Shown in pieces: positions 7,149 through 18,296 of a stretch of 64,000 bases of DNA. The stretch comes from an uncultured Rickettsiales bacterium (GTDB lineage: Bacteria > Pseudomonadota > Alphaproteobacteria > Micavibrionales > GCA-2720935). The notes beneath the pieces are model-generated. The model ran no database searches and was not told the origin of the DNA. It worked only from the letters and a program-made list of their open reading frames with translations. A program made the position numbers and the translations under genes. The number at the start of each line of letters is the position of its first letter. Position 1 is the stretch's first letter. The DNA is taken from NCBI GenBank assembly GCA_950054255.1, contig CATLOR010000001.1:496001-560000 (forward strand), read 5' to 3'.

Positions 7149-8513
7149 ATGAGTAATGAAGAAGAAAATAGCTTAAAAGGCAGAATAAAACGTTATGCAC
7201 GCGTTTCGGGGACAATGGGTAATTTGGCTGCGAAATTAGCAGGGCAAAAATATTTAGGTATTGAGATTAATCAAGAAGATCACGCGCGCGTTTTGAAAGA
7301 GGCTTTAGGAAATTTAAAGGGCCCGTTAATGAAAATTGCTCAATTGCTCTCAACAATTCCAGAAGCGCTTCCAAAAGAATATGTCGCAGAACTTTCTCAA
7401 TTACAATCAAATGCGCCCGCAATGGGCTGGTCTTTTGTAAGGCGTCGCATGAAAGCAGAGCTTGGTTCTGACTGGCAAAATAAGTTCGCCCATTTTGAAA
7501 AAGAGGCCATTGCAGCAGCTTCTCTTGGACAAGTGCATAAAGCAACCTTGCATGACGGAAGAGACGTGGCGTGTAAATTACAATATCCAGATATGGGATC
7601 TGCGATTGAGGCGGATTTGAAACAATTACGTTTGATCTTTGGCATATACGAAAAATATGATAAAGCGATATCGACAAAACATATTCAAGAAGAGATCGCC
7701 GCGCGCCTTAAAGAAGAGTTGGATTACACACTTGAGGCAAAGTTTGAGCACTTATATCATAAAATTTTTGCACAAGATGATAAGGTTCATGTGCCTGAGG
7801 TTATTACAGATTTATCAACAAATCGGTTTTTATGTTCGACTTGGGTAGAAGGAAAACCGCTCTTATCATATAAGGATGCCCCGATTGAGGTGCGCAACCA
7901 AATTGCTCTCAATATGTTTAAAGCATGGTATGTGCCTCTTTATTATTACGGTGTTATTCACGGAGATCCGCATTTAGGTAATTACTCTATTCGTGATGAT
8001 TTATCGGTTAATTTACTTGATTTTGGCTGTGTTCGTATTTTCCCCCCACGCTTTGTATGGGGCGTTTTGGAATTATATCAAGCGTTACAAACAAATGATG
8101 AAGAACGCGCTGTTGAAGCTTATAAAAGTTGGGGCTTTGAAAATATCACAAAAGAATTGGTCGATGTCTTAAATGTATGGGCGCGTTTTCTATACGGTCC
8201 AATTCTAGATGATCGTATCCGTAAAATTGGTGAGATTGATAAAGGTGTTTATGGGCGTGAAATTGCAGAAAAAGTTCATGCAGAACTACGCCGTGTTGGA
8301 GGGGTAACTGTTCCTCGAGAATTTGTGTTTATGGATCGTGCGGCGCTTGGGTTAGGATCTGTTTTCTTGCATCTACAAGCTGAGGTGAATTGGTATCAAC
8401 TCTTTAACGAACTTACAGAGGGTTTTGATAGTACACTCGTTGATCAGAAACAAAAATCATTACTCACACAATGTGGTATTGATTATCAATCACTCTATCA
8501 AAACACTTTATAA
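7149..8513 (+). CDS. ABC1/ADCK (UbiB/COQ8) family atypical kinase-ATPase
   Basis: 454 aa. This family assists ubiquinone synthesis through an atypical protein-kinase-like ATPase. Visible are the KxGQ-like element as LMKIAQLLSTIP (Ala replacing Gly), the Ala-rich nucleotide loop AAASLGQVHKA, the catalytic Lys in VACKLQYP, a Glu in helix C (KEELDYTLEAKFE), the catalytic loop GVIHGDPHLGNY and the metal-binding DFG-like LLDFGCVR. Bacterial UbiB often carries C-terminal membrane helices; I see none clearly here. It is divergent from coq9 with a 60-base gap. The family is certain, the exact role inferred. Confidence 0.9.
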   Translation: MSNEEENSLKGRIKRYARVSGTMGNLAAKLAGQKYLGIEINQEDHARVLKEALGNLKGPLMKIAQLLSTIPEALPKEYVAELSQLQSNAPAMGWSFVRRRMKAELGSDWQNKFAHFEKEAIAAASLGQVHKATLHDGRDVACKLQYPDMGSAIEADLKQLRLIFGIYEKYDKAISTKHIQEEIAARLKEELDYTLEAKFEHLYHKIFAQDDKVHVPEVITDLSTNRFLCSTWVEGKPLLSYKDAPIEVRNQIALNMFKAWYVPLYYYGVIHGDPHLGNYSIRDDLSVNLLDFGCVRIFPPRFVWGVLELYQALQTNDEERAVEAYKSWGFENITKELVDVLNVWARFLYGPILDDRIRKIGEIDKGVYGREIAEKVHAELRRVGGVTVPREFVFMDRAALGLGSVFLHLQAEVNWYQLFNELTEGFDSTLVDQKQKSLLTQCGIDYQSLYQNTL

Positions 8514-8528
8514 AATTTCCAGTGTCTA

Positions 8529-8557
8529 TTGACATATGGTAAACATGGTGATAGGGT
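8529..8557 (+). promoter_or_regulatory. Candidate promoter for the gene at 8601
   Basis: TTGACA at 8529-8534, a 17-base spacer and a weak TAGGGT at 8552-8557. The -35 coincides with an upstream in-frame TTG, which argues that the true start is the downstream ATG with its own ribosome site. Confidence 0.45.
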
Positions 8558-8600
8558 TTTCGAAATTAAAAGTTATGAACGATCTTTAAGGGAGAATATG

Positions 8601-9359
8601 ATGTCATCAGATGAGAATGGTAACAACTTAAAACCGCAATTTAATATTACAATTCAAGATTATAAAGCGATGGATAGCTTTTTATATTTCCGCTTTAATA
8701 ATCCTGGATTAAAGCAAGAGATCGATAAGCAAACTGAAATTCTTATTCACGTTGAAGGCGAAATTCGCCGTTTCTTAAAAGATAGTCTAGACATTGACGG
8801 GTTTATTATTGACTCAAAATCTGGTGCCGTTGGATTTATTATCGAAGGTGATGTTGACGAAGAAGATTATGAATGCGTGGCGGAAAAAACAGGCCAAGAA
8901 GATGCGAAAGCGTATACATTCCGCGAAGATCATCCCTTTGTAGACACACCAGAATATCACGAGATGGTAGAGAAAATCCAAGCTTATTACGAAATGCAAA
9001 TGGGTTTAAAAGATGTCGTGATGTCACTTATTGGTGCTAAACCTCAAAAATATCCTCTGTTAGTGATTAATATTCTTACATTGGGGGAAGAGTGTTATTT
9101 ACAAGTAACAAATCCTTTTAAGCGCTCTTATGTTTTAGATCGTGAGTGGAGTAATTACGTTTTATCACCGATGCGTAATCAGATGTTAGCTTCTGATACA
9201 CGCATGTTGATGCACGATATTTCGAAAGGCGCTTATGCGGATTTGACCCCTATCAAAGAAGCAGACTTCACAGCACTTGTTGAAAATAAAAAAGAAGCAA
9301 GCAAAATGAGTGATATGAAGCGTGCGCTTCGTGCCGCTCGTAAAAATAAACCCGCTTAA
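8601..9359 (+). CDS. Hypothetical cytosolic protein, 252 aa
   Basis: I do not recognise this protein. It has no signal peptide or membrane segment. It is acidic in the first half (GDVDEEDYE) and ends in a basic helix (MKRALRAARKNKPA). The central block with PLLVINILTLGEECYLQVTNPF looks like a beta-rich core. The start is set at 8601 because AAGGGAG at 8588-8594 is six bases upstream; 8598 is an adjacent in-frame ATG. It lies alone between the ABC1 kinase and the transhydrogenase operon. Function is unknown. Confidence 0.7.
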   Translation: MSSDENGNNLKPQFNITIQDYKAMDSFLYFRFNNPGLKQEIDKQTEILIHVEGEIRRFLKDSLDIDGFIIDSKSGAVGFIIEGDVDEEDYECVAEKTGQEDAKAYTFREDHPFVDTPEYHEMVEKIQAYYEMQMGLKDVVMSLIGAKPQKYPLLVINILTLGEECYLQVTNPFKRSYVLDREWSNYVLSPMRNQMLASDTRMLMHDISKGAYADLTPIKEADFTALVENKKEASKMSDMKRALRAARKNKPA

Positions 9360-9457
9360 ATTTTTATAAACGCATTTTGTTTTTTGGCTCTCCCCATCAA
9401 AAATTTTTTGTGCTATAGTGCAACCGTAATTTTTTGATTAGGGAGAAGAGTCACATC

Positions 9458-10762
9458 ATGCTTGTAGCAATCGTAAAAGAACAAAAAACAGGAGAGGCGC
9501 GCGTAGCAGCTTCACCAGAAACTGTTTCTAAATTTGTATCTCTTGGTTTTGATGTGGTTGTTGAAACAGGTGCGGGATTTCTTTCTCATGTAACAGATGA
9601 AGCTTTTATTGCTTCTGGAGCAACTGTCGTAAAAACAGCCAAAGAAGCCTTAGCAAAGGCAGACATTGTTGTTAAGATCTGGCGCCCTTTAACTAAGAAT
9701 GACCCTGAAAAAATTGATGAAGTTTCTCTTTTGAAAAAAGGGGCGCATGTTGTGTCTTTAATGGACCCTTATGACTCAGGTGCTTATTTTGAAATGTTGG
9801 CAAAGAAAGGCGTTAATGCCTATGCCCTTGAATGGGTGCCACGTATTACACGTGCACAAACAATGGATGTTTTATCCTCTCAATCAAATCTTGCTGGCTA
9901 TAAATCGGTACTTGATGCGACAGAACATTATGGGCGCGCTTTTCCAATGATGATGACGGCTGCTGGGACAATTCCCCCTGCAAAGGTTATGATTATGGGT
10001 GCTGGTGTTGCTGGCTTGCAAGCGATCGCAACAGCAAAAAGATTAGGCGCAGTTGTGTGTGCGACAGACGTGCGTATGGCAGCAAAAGAACAAGTTGAAA
10101 GTTTAGGCGGTTCTTTTGTTATGGTGGATGATGAAGAAGCACGTAACGCGGAAACATCTGGTGGCTATGCAAAAGAGATGAGTGATGCTTATAAGAAAAA
10201 ACAAGCCATCTTAATTGAAGAAACTTTGGTAAAACAAGACATCGCTATTACGACGGCGCTCATTCCTGGAAGGCCAGCTCCGACTTTGATTACAAAAGAA
10301 ATGGTTGCAAAAATGCGCCCTGGCTCGATTATTGTGGATATGGCGGCGGCGCGTGGTGGCAATTGTGAATTGTCGAAACCAGATCAAATTGTAACAACTG
10401 AGAATGGTGTTACAATTATTGCGCATACAAATATCCCGAGCCGTTTGGCGAGTGATGCATCACGTTTATATGCGAAAAATATTCTTAATTTTGTATCTCT
10501 GTTGTGGGATTCAGAGAACAAGAAATTGGCGGTCAATTTTGACGATGAAATTATTAAAGCTGCATGTTTGACTCAATCTGGTAAAGTTGTACATGAGAGT
10601 TATGCTGTGAAAAAAGCAGCACCTAAAGCTAAAAAAGCACCTGCTAAAAAAACAGTCAAGAAAGCGCCAGCTAAGAAGGCTGCTCCAAAGAAGGCAACAT
10701 CTAAAAAAGCGGCACCTAAAAAAACAACGGCCAAGAAAACAGCCGCTAAGAAAAAATTATAA
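9458..10762 (+). CDS. pntAA: NAD(P) transhydrogenase subunit alpha part 1 (PntAA) with a 50-residue Lys/Ala-rich tail
   Basis: NAD(H)-binding domain I of the proton-translocating transhydrogenase, cytosolic face. 434 aa from the ATG at 9458, which has GGGAGAAG nine bases upstream. The N-terminal KEQKTGEARVAASPETV and the dinucleotide fold MIMGAGVAGLQAIATAKRLGA are typical, as are TTALIPGRPAPTLI and MRPGSIIVDMAA. The normal domain ends near residue 384. Residues 385-434 (10610-10759) are almost only Lys, Ala, Pro and Thr in KKAAPK/AKK repeats like histone H1 or AlgP tails, which is unusual for this enzyme. It is first in the pntAA-pntAB-pntB operon. Confidence 0.95.
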   Translation: MLVAIVKEQKTGEARVAASPETVSKFVSLGFDVVVETGAGFLSHVTDEAFIASGATVVKTAKEALAKADIVVKIWRPLTKNDPEKIDEVSLLKKGAHVVSLMDPYDSGAYFEMLAKKGVNAYALEWVPRITRAQTMDVLSSQSNLAGYKSVLDATEHYGRAFPMMMTAAGTIPPAKVMIMGAGVAGLQAIATAKRLGAVVCATDVRMAAKEQVESLGGSFVMVDDEEARNAETSGGYAKEMSDAYKKKQAILIEETLVKQDIAITTALIPGRPAPTLITKEMVAKMRPGSIIVDMAAARGGNCELSKPDQIVTTENGVTIIAHTNIPSRLASDASRLYAKNILNFVSLLWDSENKKLAVNFDDEIIKAACLTQSGKVVHESYAVKKAAPKAKKAPAKKTVKKAPAKKAAPKKATSKKAAPKKTTAKKTAAKKKL

Positions 10763-10774
10763 AGGAGAGAGTAA

Positions 10775-11179
10775 ATGGATAAAGGCTTAGAATTGATGCG
10801 CCAAGCCAGTCAATTGGCTGAGAAAGCGCAACTTTTATCACAAGAAGCAGCTGATTTAGCTATGCAAGCGAATGATGTCGCTGAACAAGCTGTGGGTGTG
10901 CCTTATATTGTTGAAGGGTTAACAGTCTTTATTCTAGCATGTTTTGTTGGGTATTATGTTGTTTGGCGTGTGACACCAGCTTTACATTCACCCTTGATGG
11001 CCGTTACGAATGCAATTTCATCGGTTATTATTGTTGGTGCCGTTATTGCTCTAGGGCCACTAGATGGGAACCCGGTTGCACAGACATTAGGCTTTTTGGC
11101 TGTTCTTTGCGCCTCTATTAATATTTTTGGTGGGTTTATTGTGACACGCCGAATGCTTCAAATGTTTAAAAAGAAATAA
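10775..11179 (+). CDS. pntAB: NAD(P) transhydrogenase subunit alpha part 2 (PntAB), membrane domain
   Basis: 134 aa, the membrane part of the alpha subunit in the split alphaproteobacterial form. The first 45 residues form an Ala/Gln/Glu-rich amphipathic helix. Three or four membrane segments follow (starting [20 protein letters not shown]), with the conserved [19 protein letters not shown] block and [26 protein letters not shown] precedes the ATG; the gene starts 12 bases after pntAA and 18 bases before pntB. With PntB it forms the proton channel coupling NADH oxidation to NADP reduction. Confidence 0.95.
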   Translation: MDKGLELMRQASQLAEKAQLLSQEAADLAMQANDVAEQAVGVPYIVEGLTVFILACFVGYYVVWRVTPALHSPLMAVTNAISSVIIVGAVIALGPLDGNPVAQTLGFLAVLCASINIFGGFIVTRRMLQMFKKK

Positions 11180-11197
11180 GAGAAAGAGGATCAAATC

Positions 11198-12583
11198 ATG
11201 ACAGTAACAGCAGCATTTGCATATCTTATTTCAGCCGTTTTATTTATCTTAGCACTTCGCGGATTATCGCACCCCGAATCTGCACGCAAAGGGAATATGT
11301 TTGGCATGATCGGGATGGCTTTGGCGATTGCCACAACGATTTATCTTCCTTCTGTTGAAAGTTATGGCTTAATTGTTTTAGCTATTTTAATTGGTGGTGT
11401 AATCGGAACAGGCATTGCTTTGAAAATTGAAATGACAGCACTCCCACAACTTGTCGCAGGATTTCACTCTCTTGTTGGTCTTGCCGCTGTATTTGTCGCC
11501 GCCGCCGCCTTTTATCAACCAGAAGCGTATGGGATTGGTGAAACGGGTAATATTGCGATGGGGTCAATTATTGAGATGTCGATTGGGGTTGCTATTGGTG
11601 CGATTACATTCACAGGCTCATTGATTGCATTTGGTAAATTACAGGGTGTTTTATCAGGGAAGCCTTTTGTTTTTAAAGGTCAACATATTGTGAATTTGGC
11701 TGTTTTTGCTGTGATTGTTGGTTTGATTATTCAGCTCATTGGTGTGCAAACAACAGAAACATTTTGGCTCATTGTGATCTTGTCACTGATGTTTGGTTTT
11801 ATGATTATCTTACCAATTGGCGGTGCAGACATGCCAGTTGTTGTGTCTATGTTGAATAGTTACTCAGGCTGGGCCGCAGCGGGGATTGGATTTACGCTTC
11901 AAAATAATTTGCTGATCATTACAGGTGCGCTTGTTGGATCTTCTGGGGCAATTCTTTCATACATTATGTGTAAGGGCATGAACCGTTCCTTTATTAGCGT
12001 TATTCTCGGTGGTTTCGGTGGTGAAACCGCAGCAAGTAATGAAGATATGGGTGATAAAGTGATTAAACAGGGCTCTGCAGATGATGCCGCTTTTATCATG
12101 AAAAATGCATCTGAAGTTATTATTGTTCCTGGCTATGGGATGGCTGTAGCACAAGCTCAGCATGCGTTAAAAGAAATGGTTGATATGTTGAAGGCAGAAG
12201 GTGTGAATGTTCGCTATGCAATTCATCCTGTTGCAGGGCGTATGCCTGGCCATATGAACGTTTTATTAGCAGAAGCAAATGTACCATATGATGACGTTTT
12301 AGAGCTTGAAGAGATTAACCGTGACTTCGCTCAAGCCGATGTCGCATTTGTTATTGGAGCGAATGATATTACAAATCCGTCTGCCAAAGATGATCCTGCC
12401 TCTCCGATTTATGGGATGCCGATTTTAGATGTGAAGGCTGCGAAAACGGTGTTATTTGTGAAGCGTTCATTATCAGCTGGATATGCTGGGATTGATAATA
12501 AATTATTCTATGCAGACAACACAATGATGCTGCTCGATGACGCAAAAAAAATGTGCGAAAATATTATTAAGGCTATCGAATAA
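11198..12583 (+). CDS. pntB: NAD(P) transhydrogenase subunit beta (PntB)
   Basis: 461 aa, a typical length. The N-terminal half (about residues 1-260) is a bundle of membrane helices with [18 protein letters not shown] and the conserved [14 protein letters not shown]. The C-terminal half is the NADP(H)-binding domain III, with [18 protein letters not shown] (the nucleotide-binding [10 protein letters not shown] signature), [22 protein letters not shown] and [19 protein letters not shown] lies before the ATG. It is the third gene of the pnt operon and supplies NADPH using the proton gradient. Confidence 0.97.
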   Translation: MTVTAAFAYLISAVLFILALRGLSHPESARKGNMFGMIGMALAIATTIYLPSVESYGLIVLAILIGGVIGTGIALKIEMTALPQLVAGFHSLVGLAAVFVAAAAFYQPEAYGIGETGNIAMGSIIEMSIGVAIGAITFTGSLIAFGKLQGVLSGKPFVFKGQHIVNLAVFAVIVGLIIQLIGVQTTETFWLIVILSLMFGFMIILPIGGADMPVVVSMLNSYSGWAAAGIGFTLQNNLLIITGALVGSSGAILSYIMCKGMNRSFISVILGGFGGETAASNEDMGDKVIKQGSADDAAFIMKNASEVIIVPGYGMAVAQAQHALKEMVDMLKAEGVNVRYAIHPVAGRMPGHMNVLLAEANVPYDDVLELEEINRDFAQADVAFVIGANDITNPSAKDDPASPIYGMPILDVKAAKTVLFVKRSLSAGYAGIDNKLFYADNTMMLLDDAKKMCENIIKAIE

Positions 12584-12608
12584 TTAAAGTAGAAAAGGAT
12601 AAAATAAA

Positions 12609-12812
12609 ATGAGTTATTCAAATCGTATCAGTGACCGTATTGTGTTAGCGCTTGAGCTTGCTGTGGCTCAGGAAGATAAAGAACTAGCGACCTTATTAGG
12701 GCGCGCTGTAGAACTATCAATGACACGTAATTCTGGTGGTGCTGATTTTGTTGAAAGACGTACATTAGATGATGAAGTCAGTGAACTTCTTTCTAAAGTA
12801 AGAGCATTATAA
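12609..12812 (+). CDS. Small hypothetical protein, 67 aa
   Basis: An acidic, all-helical-looking protein with no cysteines, signal peptide or membrane segment; I cannot name a family. AAAAGGATAAAATAAA before the ATG provides a ribosome site, and the gap after pntB is only 25 bases, so it is probably the last gene of the pnt operon. Its stop lies 13 bases from the 3' end of convergent ligA. Its real length is uncertain only in that it is short; codon content looks like the neighbours. Confidence 0.65.
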   Translation: MSYSNRISDRIVLALELAVAQEDKELATLLGRAVELSMTRNSGGADFVERRTLDDEVSELLSKVRAL

Positions 12813-12825
12813 TTCAATGAGATAG

Positions 12826-14913
<2,088 letters not shown>

Positions 14914-16596
14914 TTAAGCGGCTTTTTGTTTGGTCATGAGTTTTTCGGCCGCAGCACGTGCTTCTTCGCTCATCGTTTCACCAGAGAGCATGCGGGCAAC
15001 TTCGTCTAATTTTTCTTGGGTGGTTAGATGTCTAATCTCTGTGTAGGTTTGTTGATCTCGGTCTTGTTTTTGGACTTTTACATGATGATCACCGCGTGCG
15101 GCCACTTGTGGACTATGTGTAATAACAAGCACTTGTTTTTTATGAGAAAGCATTTCAAGCCGTTTTCCAACGGCGTCGGCTGTCGGGCCTCCGATACCGC
15201 TATCAACTTCATCAAAGATGAGGGTTGGTGTGGCATCTGCACTCGCTAAGACAACTTTTAAGGCCAACATAAAGCGGGACATTTCACCACCTGAAGCAAT
15301 TTTGCTTAAAGGTCCTAGATGCGAGCCTTTATTTGTTGCGACTTGGAAATAAGCACGTGTGATTCCTGTTTCACTCCAGCCAGATTCTTCGGTGATCTCT
15401 TCAATAGCTGTTTCAAAAATGGCACGCTCCATTTTTAACGGAATAAGTTCTTTCATCACAGAGCGATCAATTGTTTGAGCGGCCGAGATACGTGCTTCAT
15501 GAACAATATGAGCGCGTTCTAGGTAACGTTTTCTCTTTTCTTGTAAGTCTTTTTTAAGCTGTGCGATATGCTCATCTAAATTATGAATGAGGGTGAGTTT
15601 TTCTTCGATCTCTTTTTTGATTTTAGGAAGCTCATCTGCTTGGCATCTATGTTTACGCGCCATATCTTTTAAATCCATAAGGCGTACTTCAATATCCTCT
15701 AAATTCTCATTACTGCTTTCTTCTTGAGATCGGATATGCTGAAACTCAAATAAAACATCACTGAGATCAGTTTGTAATGTTTCAAGACGATCTTGGACTT
15801 CTTTTAGAGAAGGGGTGATTTTCTCTCCCAAACCATAGAGCATTTTTATCGCATAAGAAAGCTGTGTATCAACACCTGTTTCGCTACTTAAATGCTCGTT
15901 AACGCTTTCAAGACAATCGTGAATATGAGTCTTATTTCTTAATAATTGTCTTTTCTCTTCGAGTTCTGTGCCTTCATTTTCTTGAGGGTTGAGCTTATCA
16001 AGTTCAGCTAACACAAAACTTAGATAATCTTCTTCTTGTTTTGCTTTTTCTACGCGCTCATAGACATCGCTCAATTCTTTTTTAACGCGATAGAAGTCAA
16101 GATACGCATTTTTAACCGCCAAACGATCAGCTCCATTCCCAGCAAAATGATCAATCATAGTGAGATGTGTTTTATCATTTAATAATTTATGCGTGTCAAA
16201 TTGCCCATGAATATCAGCTAATACATTTCCAACTGTTCTTAAAAGTGTCAAAGTGACCGCTTGATCATTGATAAAGATCTTGTTTTTCCCAGTACTTGTT
16301 AAACTACGACGGATAATTAATGGGTCTTGATGATCAATCTCTAATCCAGCTTCTGTCAGTGTGTTCCAGATAGGGTGTGTGTTGTCTAAGTCAAAAGTTG
16401 CTGAAACGCTAGCTTCGTCTTGGCCGGCGCGAATAAGACGTGTTTCAGCTTTCGCCCCTAAAATGAGGCCAAGTGAATCAAGAAGAATCGATTTTCCAGC
16501 GCCTGTTTCCCCTGTTAAGACGGTTAATCCAGAGAGAAAATCAATCTCTAAGTTTTCTATTAAAACAATATTCCGGATGGATAAATGCGTGAGCAT
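14914..16596 (-). CDS. recN: DNA repair protein RecN
   Basis: SMC-like ATPase acting in double-strand-break repair, 560 aa. The N-terminal half-site contains Walker A GETGAGKSILLDSLGLILG (residues 31-50). A long central coiled coil (about 160-390) with Glu/Lys-rich heptads follows. The C-terminal half-site has the ABC signature region KIASGGEMSRFMLALK and Walker B PTLIFDEVDSGIGG. It lies between bamD and ligA on the same strand with short gaps, an arrangement (bamD-recN-ligA) widespread in the class. The family is certain. Confidence 0.98.
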   Translation of the reverse strand: MLTHLSIRNIVLIENLEIDFLSGLTVLTGETGAGKSILLDSLGLILGAKAETRLIRAGQDEASVSATFDLDNTHPIWNTLTEAGLEIDHQDPLIIRRSLTSTGKNKIFINDQAVTLTLLRTVGNVLADIHGQFDTHKLLNDKTHLTMIDHFAGNGADRLAVKNAYLDFYRVKKELSDVYERVEKAKQEEDYLSFVLAELDKLNPQENEGTELEEKRQLLRNKTHIHDCLESVNEHLSSETGVDTQLSYAIKMLYGLGEKITPSLKEVQDRLETLQTDLSDVLFEFQHIRSQEESSNENLEDIEVRLMDLKDMARKHRCQADELPKIKKEIEEKLTLIHNLDEHIAQLKKDLQEKRKRYLERAHIVHEARISAAQTIDRSVMKELIPLKMERAIFETAIEEITEESGWSETGITRAYFQVATNKGSHLGPLSKIASGGEMSRFMLALKVVLASADATPTLIFDEVDSGIGGPTADAVGKRLEMLSHKKQVLVITHSPQVAARGDHHVKVQKQDRDQQTYTEIRHLTTQEKLDEVARMLSGETMSEEARAAAEKLMTKQKAA

Positions 16597-16616
16597 TTTT
16601 TTCTATCACCCTTTCA

Positions 16617-17438
16617 TTAATTTACAATAGAATCCCAAGCTTTACCAAAGAACCCATTTTGATCATTTGTTGAGCCTGATTCTAGTAAGTTATAAGCATC
16701 TTCATACCATTCAGATCCCGGATAATTGTGACCTAAAATAGCCGCGTTTTTAGTGGCTTCCGCTGTTAAACCAATTGCAAGGTTCACTTCGACAAGCCTA
16801 TAAAGAGCTTCTGCAACATGCGTTGTTGTTTGATATTCACGCACAACTTTTTGAAAGCGCTTGATCGCTGCGTTATAAACTTTACGGTCAAGATAATAAC
16901 GTCCAATTTCCATCTCGCGTCCTGCGAGGTGGTCAAAGGTTAGGTCAATTTTTAGACGGGCTTCTTTCGCATAGTCACTGCCTGGAAAACGTTTAATAAC
17001 AGCCAAGAGATGATTAAGCGCAAGCTCTGTCATTTTTTGATCGCGACGAACGTCTGAAATTTGTTCGTAATAACACATTGCTTTTAAATAATAGGCGTAA
17101 TCCACACGCTCATCGGCTGGATGTAATTGAATAAAACGCTCAAGAGCGATGATTGCGCGATCATAATCTTCATTTTGATAGCTTGCATAAGCTGACATGA
17201 GCATTGCACGTTTTGCCCAAACAGAATATGGGTGGTTGCGTTCTATATCATCAAATTGACGCACTGCTGTGCGATAAAGTTCGTCATCTAAAGATTTTTG
17301 AGCTTCTAGGAATAAATCTTCAACAGGTTCATTAATTTCTTCTGTTTCCACAGGTTCTGGTGCTTCAACACCATCAGTGCTGCTGCAATGAGTTAAGAAA
17401 ACAAAACACGCGAAAGCGATTAATAAGGTCCGAATCAT
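16617..17438 (-). CDS. bamD: Outer membrane assembly lipoprotein BamD
   Basis: 273 aa lipoprotein of the BAM complex that inserts beta-barrel proteins into the outer membrane. A lipoprotein signal peptide ends in FLTHC (lipidated Cys at about residue 18; His at -1 is slightly unusual), followed by an acidic Glu/Pro linker. Five tetratricopeptide-like repeats follow from about residue 45: YRTAVRQFDDIERNHPYS, YDRAIIALERFIQLHPAD, YYLKAMCYYEQI, and YNAAIKRFQKVVREYQTT. It heads the bamD-recN-ligA group and is separated from lpxC by a plus-strand unknown gene. BamD is essential in most Gram-negatives. Confidence 0.95.
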   Translation of the reverse strand: MIRTLLIAFACFVFLTHCSSTDGVEAPEPVETEEINEPVEDLFLEAQKSLDDELYRTAVRQFDDIERNHPYSVWAKRAMLMSAYASYQNEDYDRAIIALERFIQLHPADERVDYAYYLKAMCYYEQISDVRRDQKMTELALNHLLAVIKRFPGSDYAKEARLKIDLTFDHLAGREMEIGRYYLDRKVYNAAIKRFQKVVREYQTTTHVAEALYRLVEVNLAIGLTAEATKNAAILGHNYPGSEWYEDAYNLLESGSTNDQNGFFGKAWDSIVN

Positions 17439-17588
17439 TTATATATCTCCATTAAGTGTATTCTTTATAACATGCTCATTAACGATGGAAAACATCTTTG
17501 GTTTTTTTGAGATAAAAAAACTTGTACCTTTTTTATATTTGGCATAATGTTGTTTTTTTTTAGTATGAATATGAGAATAGAGTAATAA

Positions 17589-18281
17589 ATGCGTAAAATT
17601 GGAGATATATTTAATCAGCTAGCGGCAATCAATGAAACAGGGTTAGCTTATAAATATGTGATTTGTGAAGCTGTTTATGTATCAGCAGAACATAATGAAA
17701 AAATGAGTTCGTCACGTAATTTTTATCATGTGCAGTTTGAACAACAAGCGTTCTGGATCGAAGAAGATGAATTTGAGAAATATGCAGAAATAGTGAATGG
17801 TACAAGAGAGATACCAGAGACTGCGATCATTATTCCTCTCTTAAAAAATCATAAATATTTCGACCATCAGTTAAATCAAAAAACAAAAGCACCACGAAAT
17901 GGTTTTTTAGTACAGCTAGCACGATCAGAAAAACCTGTTTTTTATTCTGAAGCGGCGTTTCATGCACTTTATAAAACAGCTCTTCTTCCTTTGTCAGAAG
18001 TAGGTTATTCCAGACAATATAAATTTTTATCGCCTCATTCCCTTAAATACCCCGTTCATTTTCTAACACTTGATTGTGATATGACGGTCGAGCTTAATGG
18101 ATTAGAAGAAACGTTGGTAAAAGGCACAATTATTACGCATCAGCATGTTTATGATGAACAAGTAACCCCTCGTACATATAAAGATGTGTATACGTCTTAT
18201 GAGCCGAGTTTATTTGGTAAGATTCATATGGTTAGAAGAGTGCCTCAATCAAAAACGAAGCCTCAACCGCGTTTAAAGTAA
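17589..18281 (+). CDS. Hypothetical protein, 230 aa
   Basis: No family recognised. It is a soluble protein without signal peptide or membrane segment, with many aromatic residues, probably alpha/beta, ending in a basic Pro/Lys tail (RRVPQSKTKPQPRLK). It is the only plus-strand gene between bamD and lpxC. The 150-base divergent gap in front holds a weak promoter-like CTTGTA-N16-CATAAT. A ribosome site before the ATG is poor (AGAGTAATAA). The 3' end lies 15 bases from the convergent lpxC stop. Confidence 0.65.
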   Translation: MRKIGDIFNQLAAINETGLAYKYVICEAVYVSAEHNEKMSSSRNFYHVQFEQQAFWIEEDEFEKYAEIVNGTREIPETAIIIPLLKNHKYFDHQLNQKTKAPRNGFLVQLARSEKPVFYSEAAFHALYKTALLPLSEVGYSRQYKFLSPHSLKYPVHFLTLDCDMTVELNGLEETLVKGTIITHQHVYDEQVTPRTYKDVYTSYEPSLFGKIHMVRRVPQSKTKPQPRLK

Positions 18282-18296
18282 TAGTATTTTTTTGTA

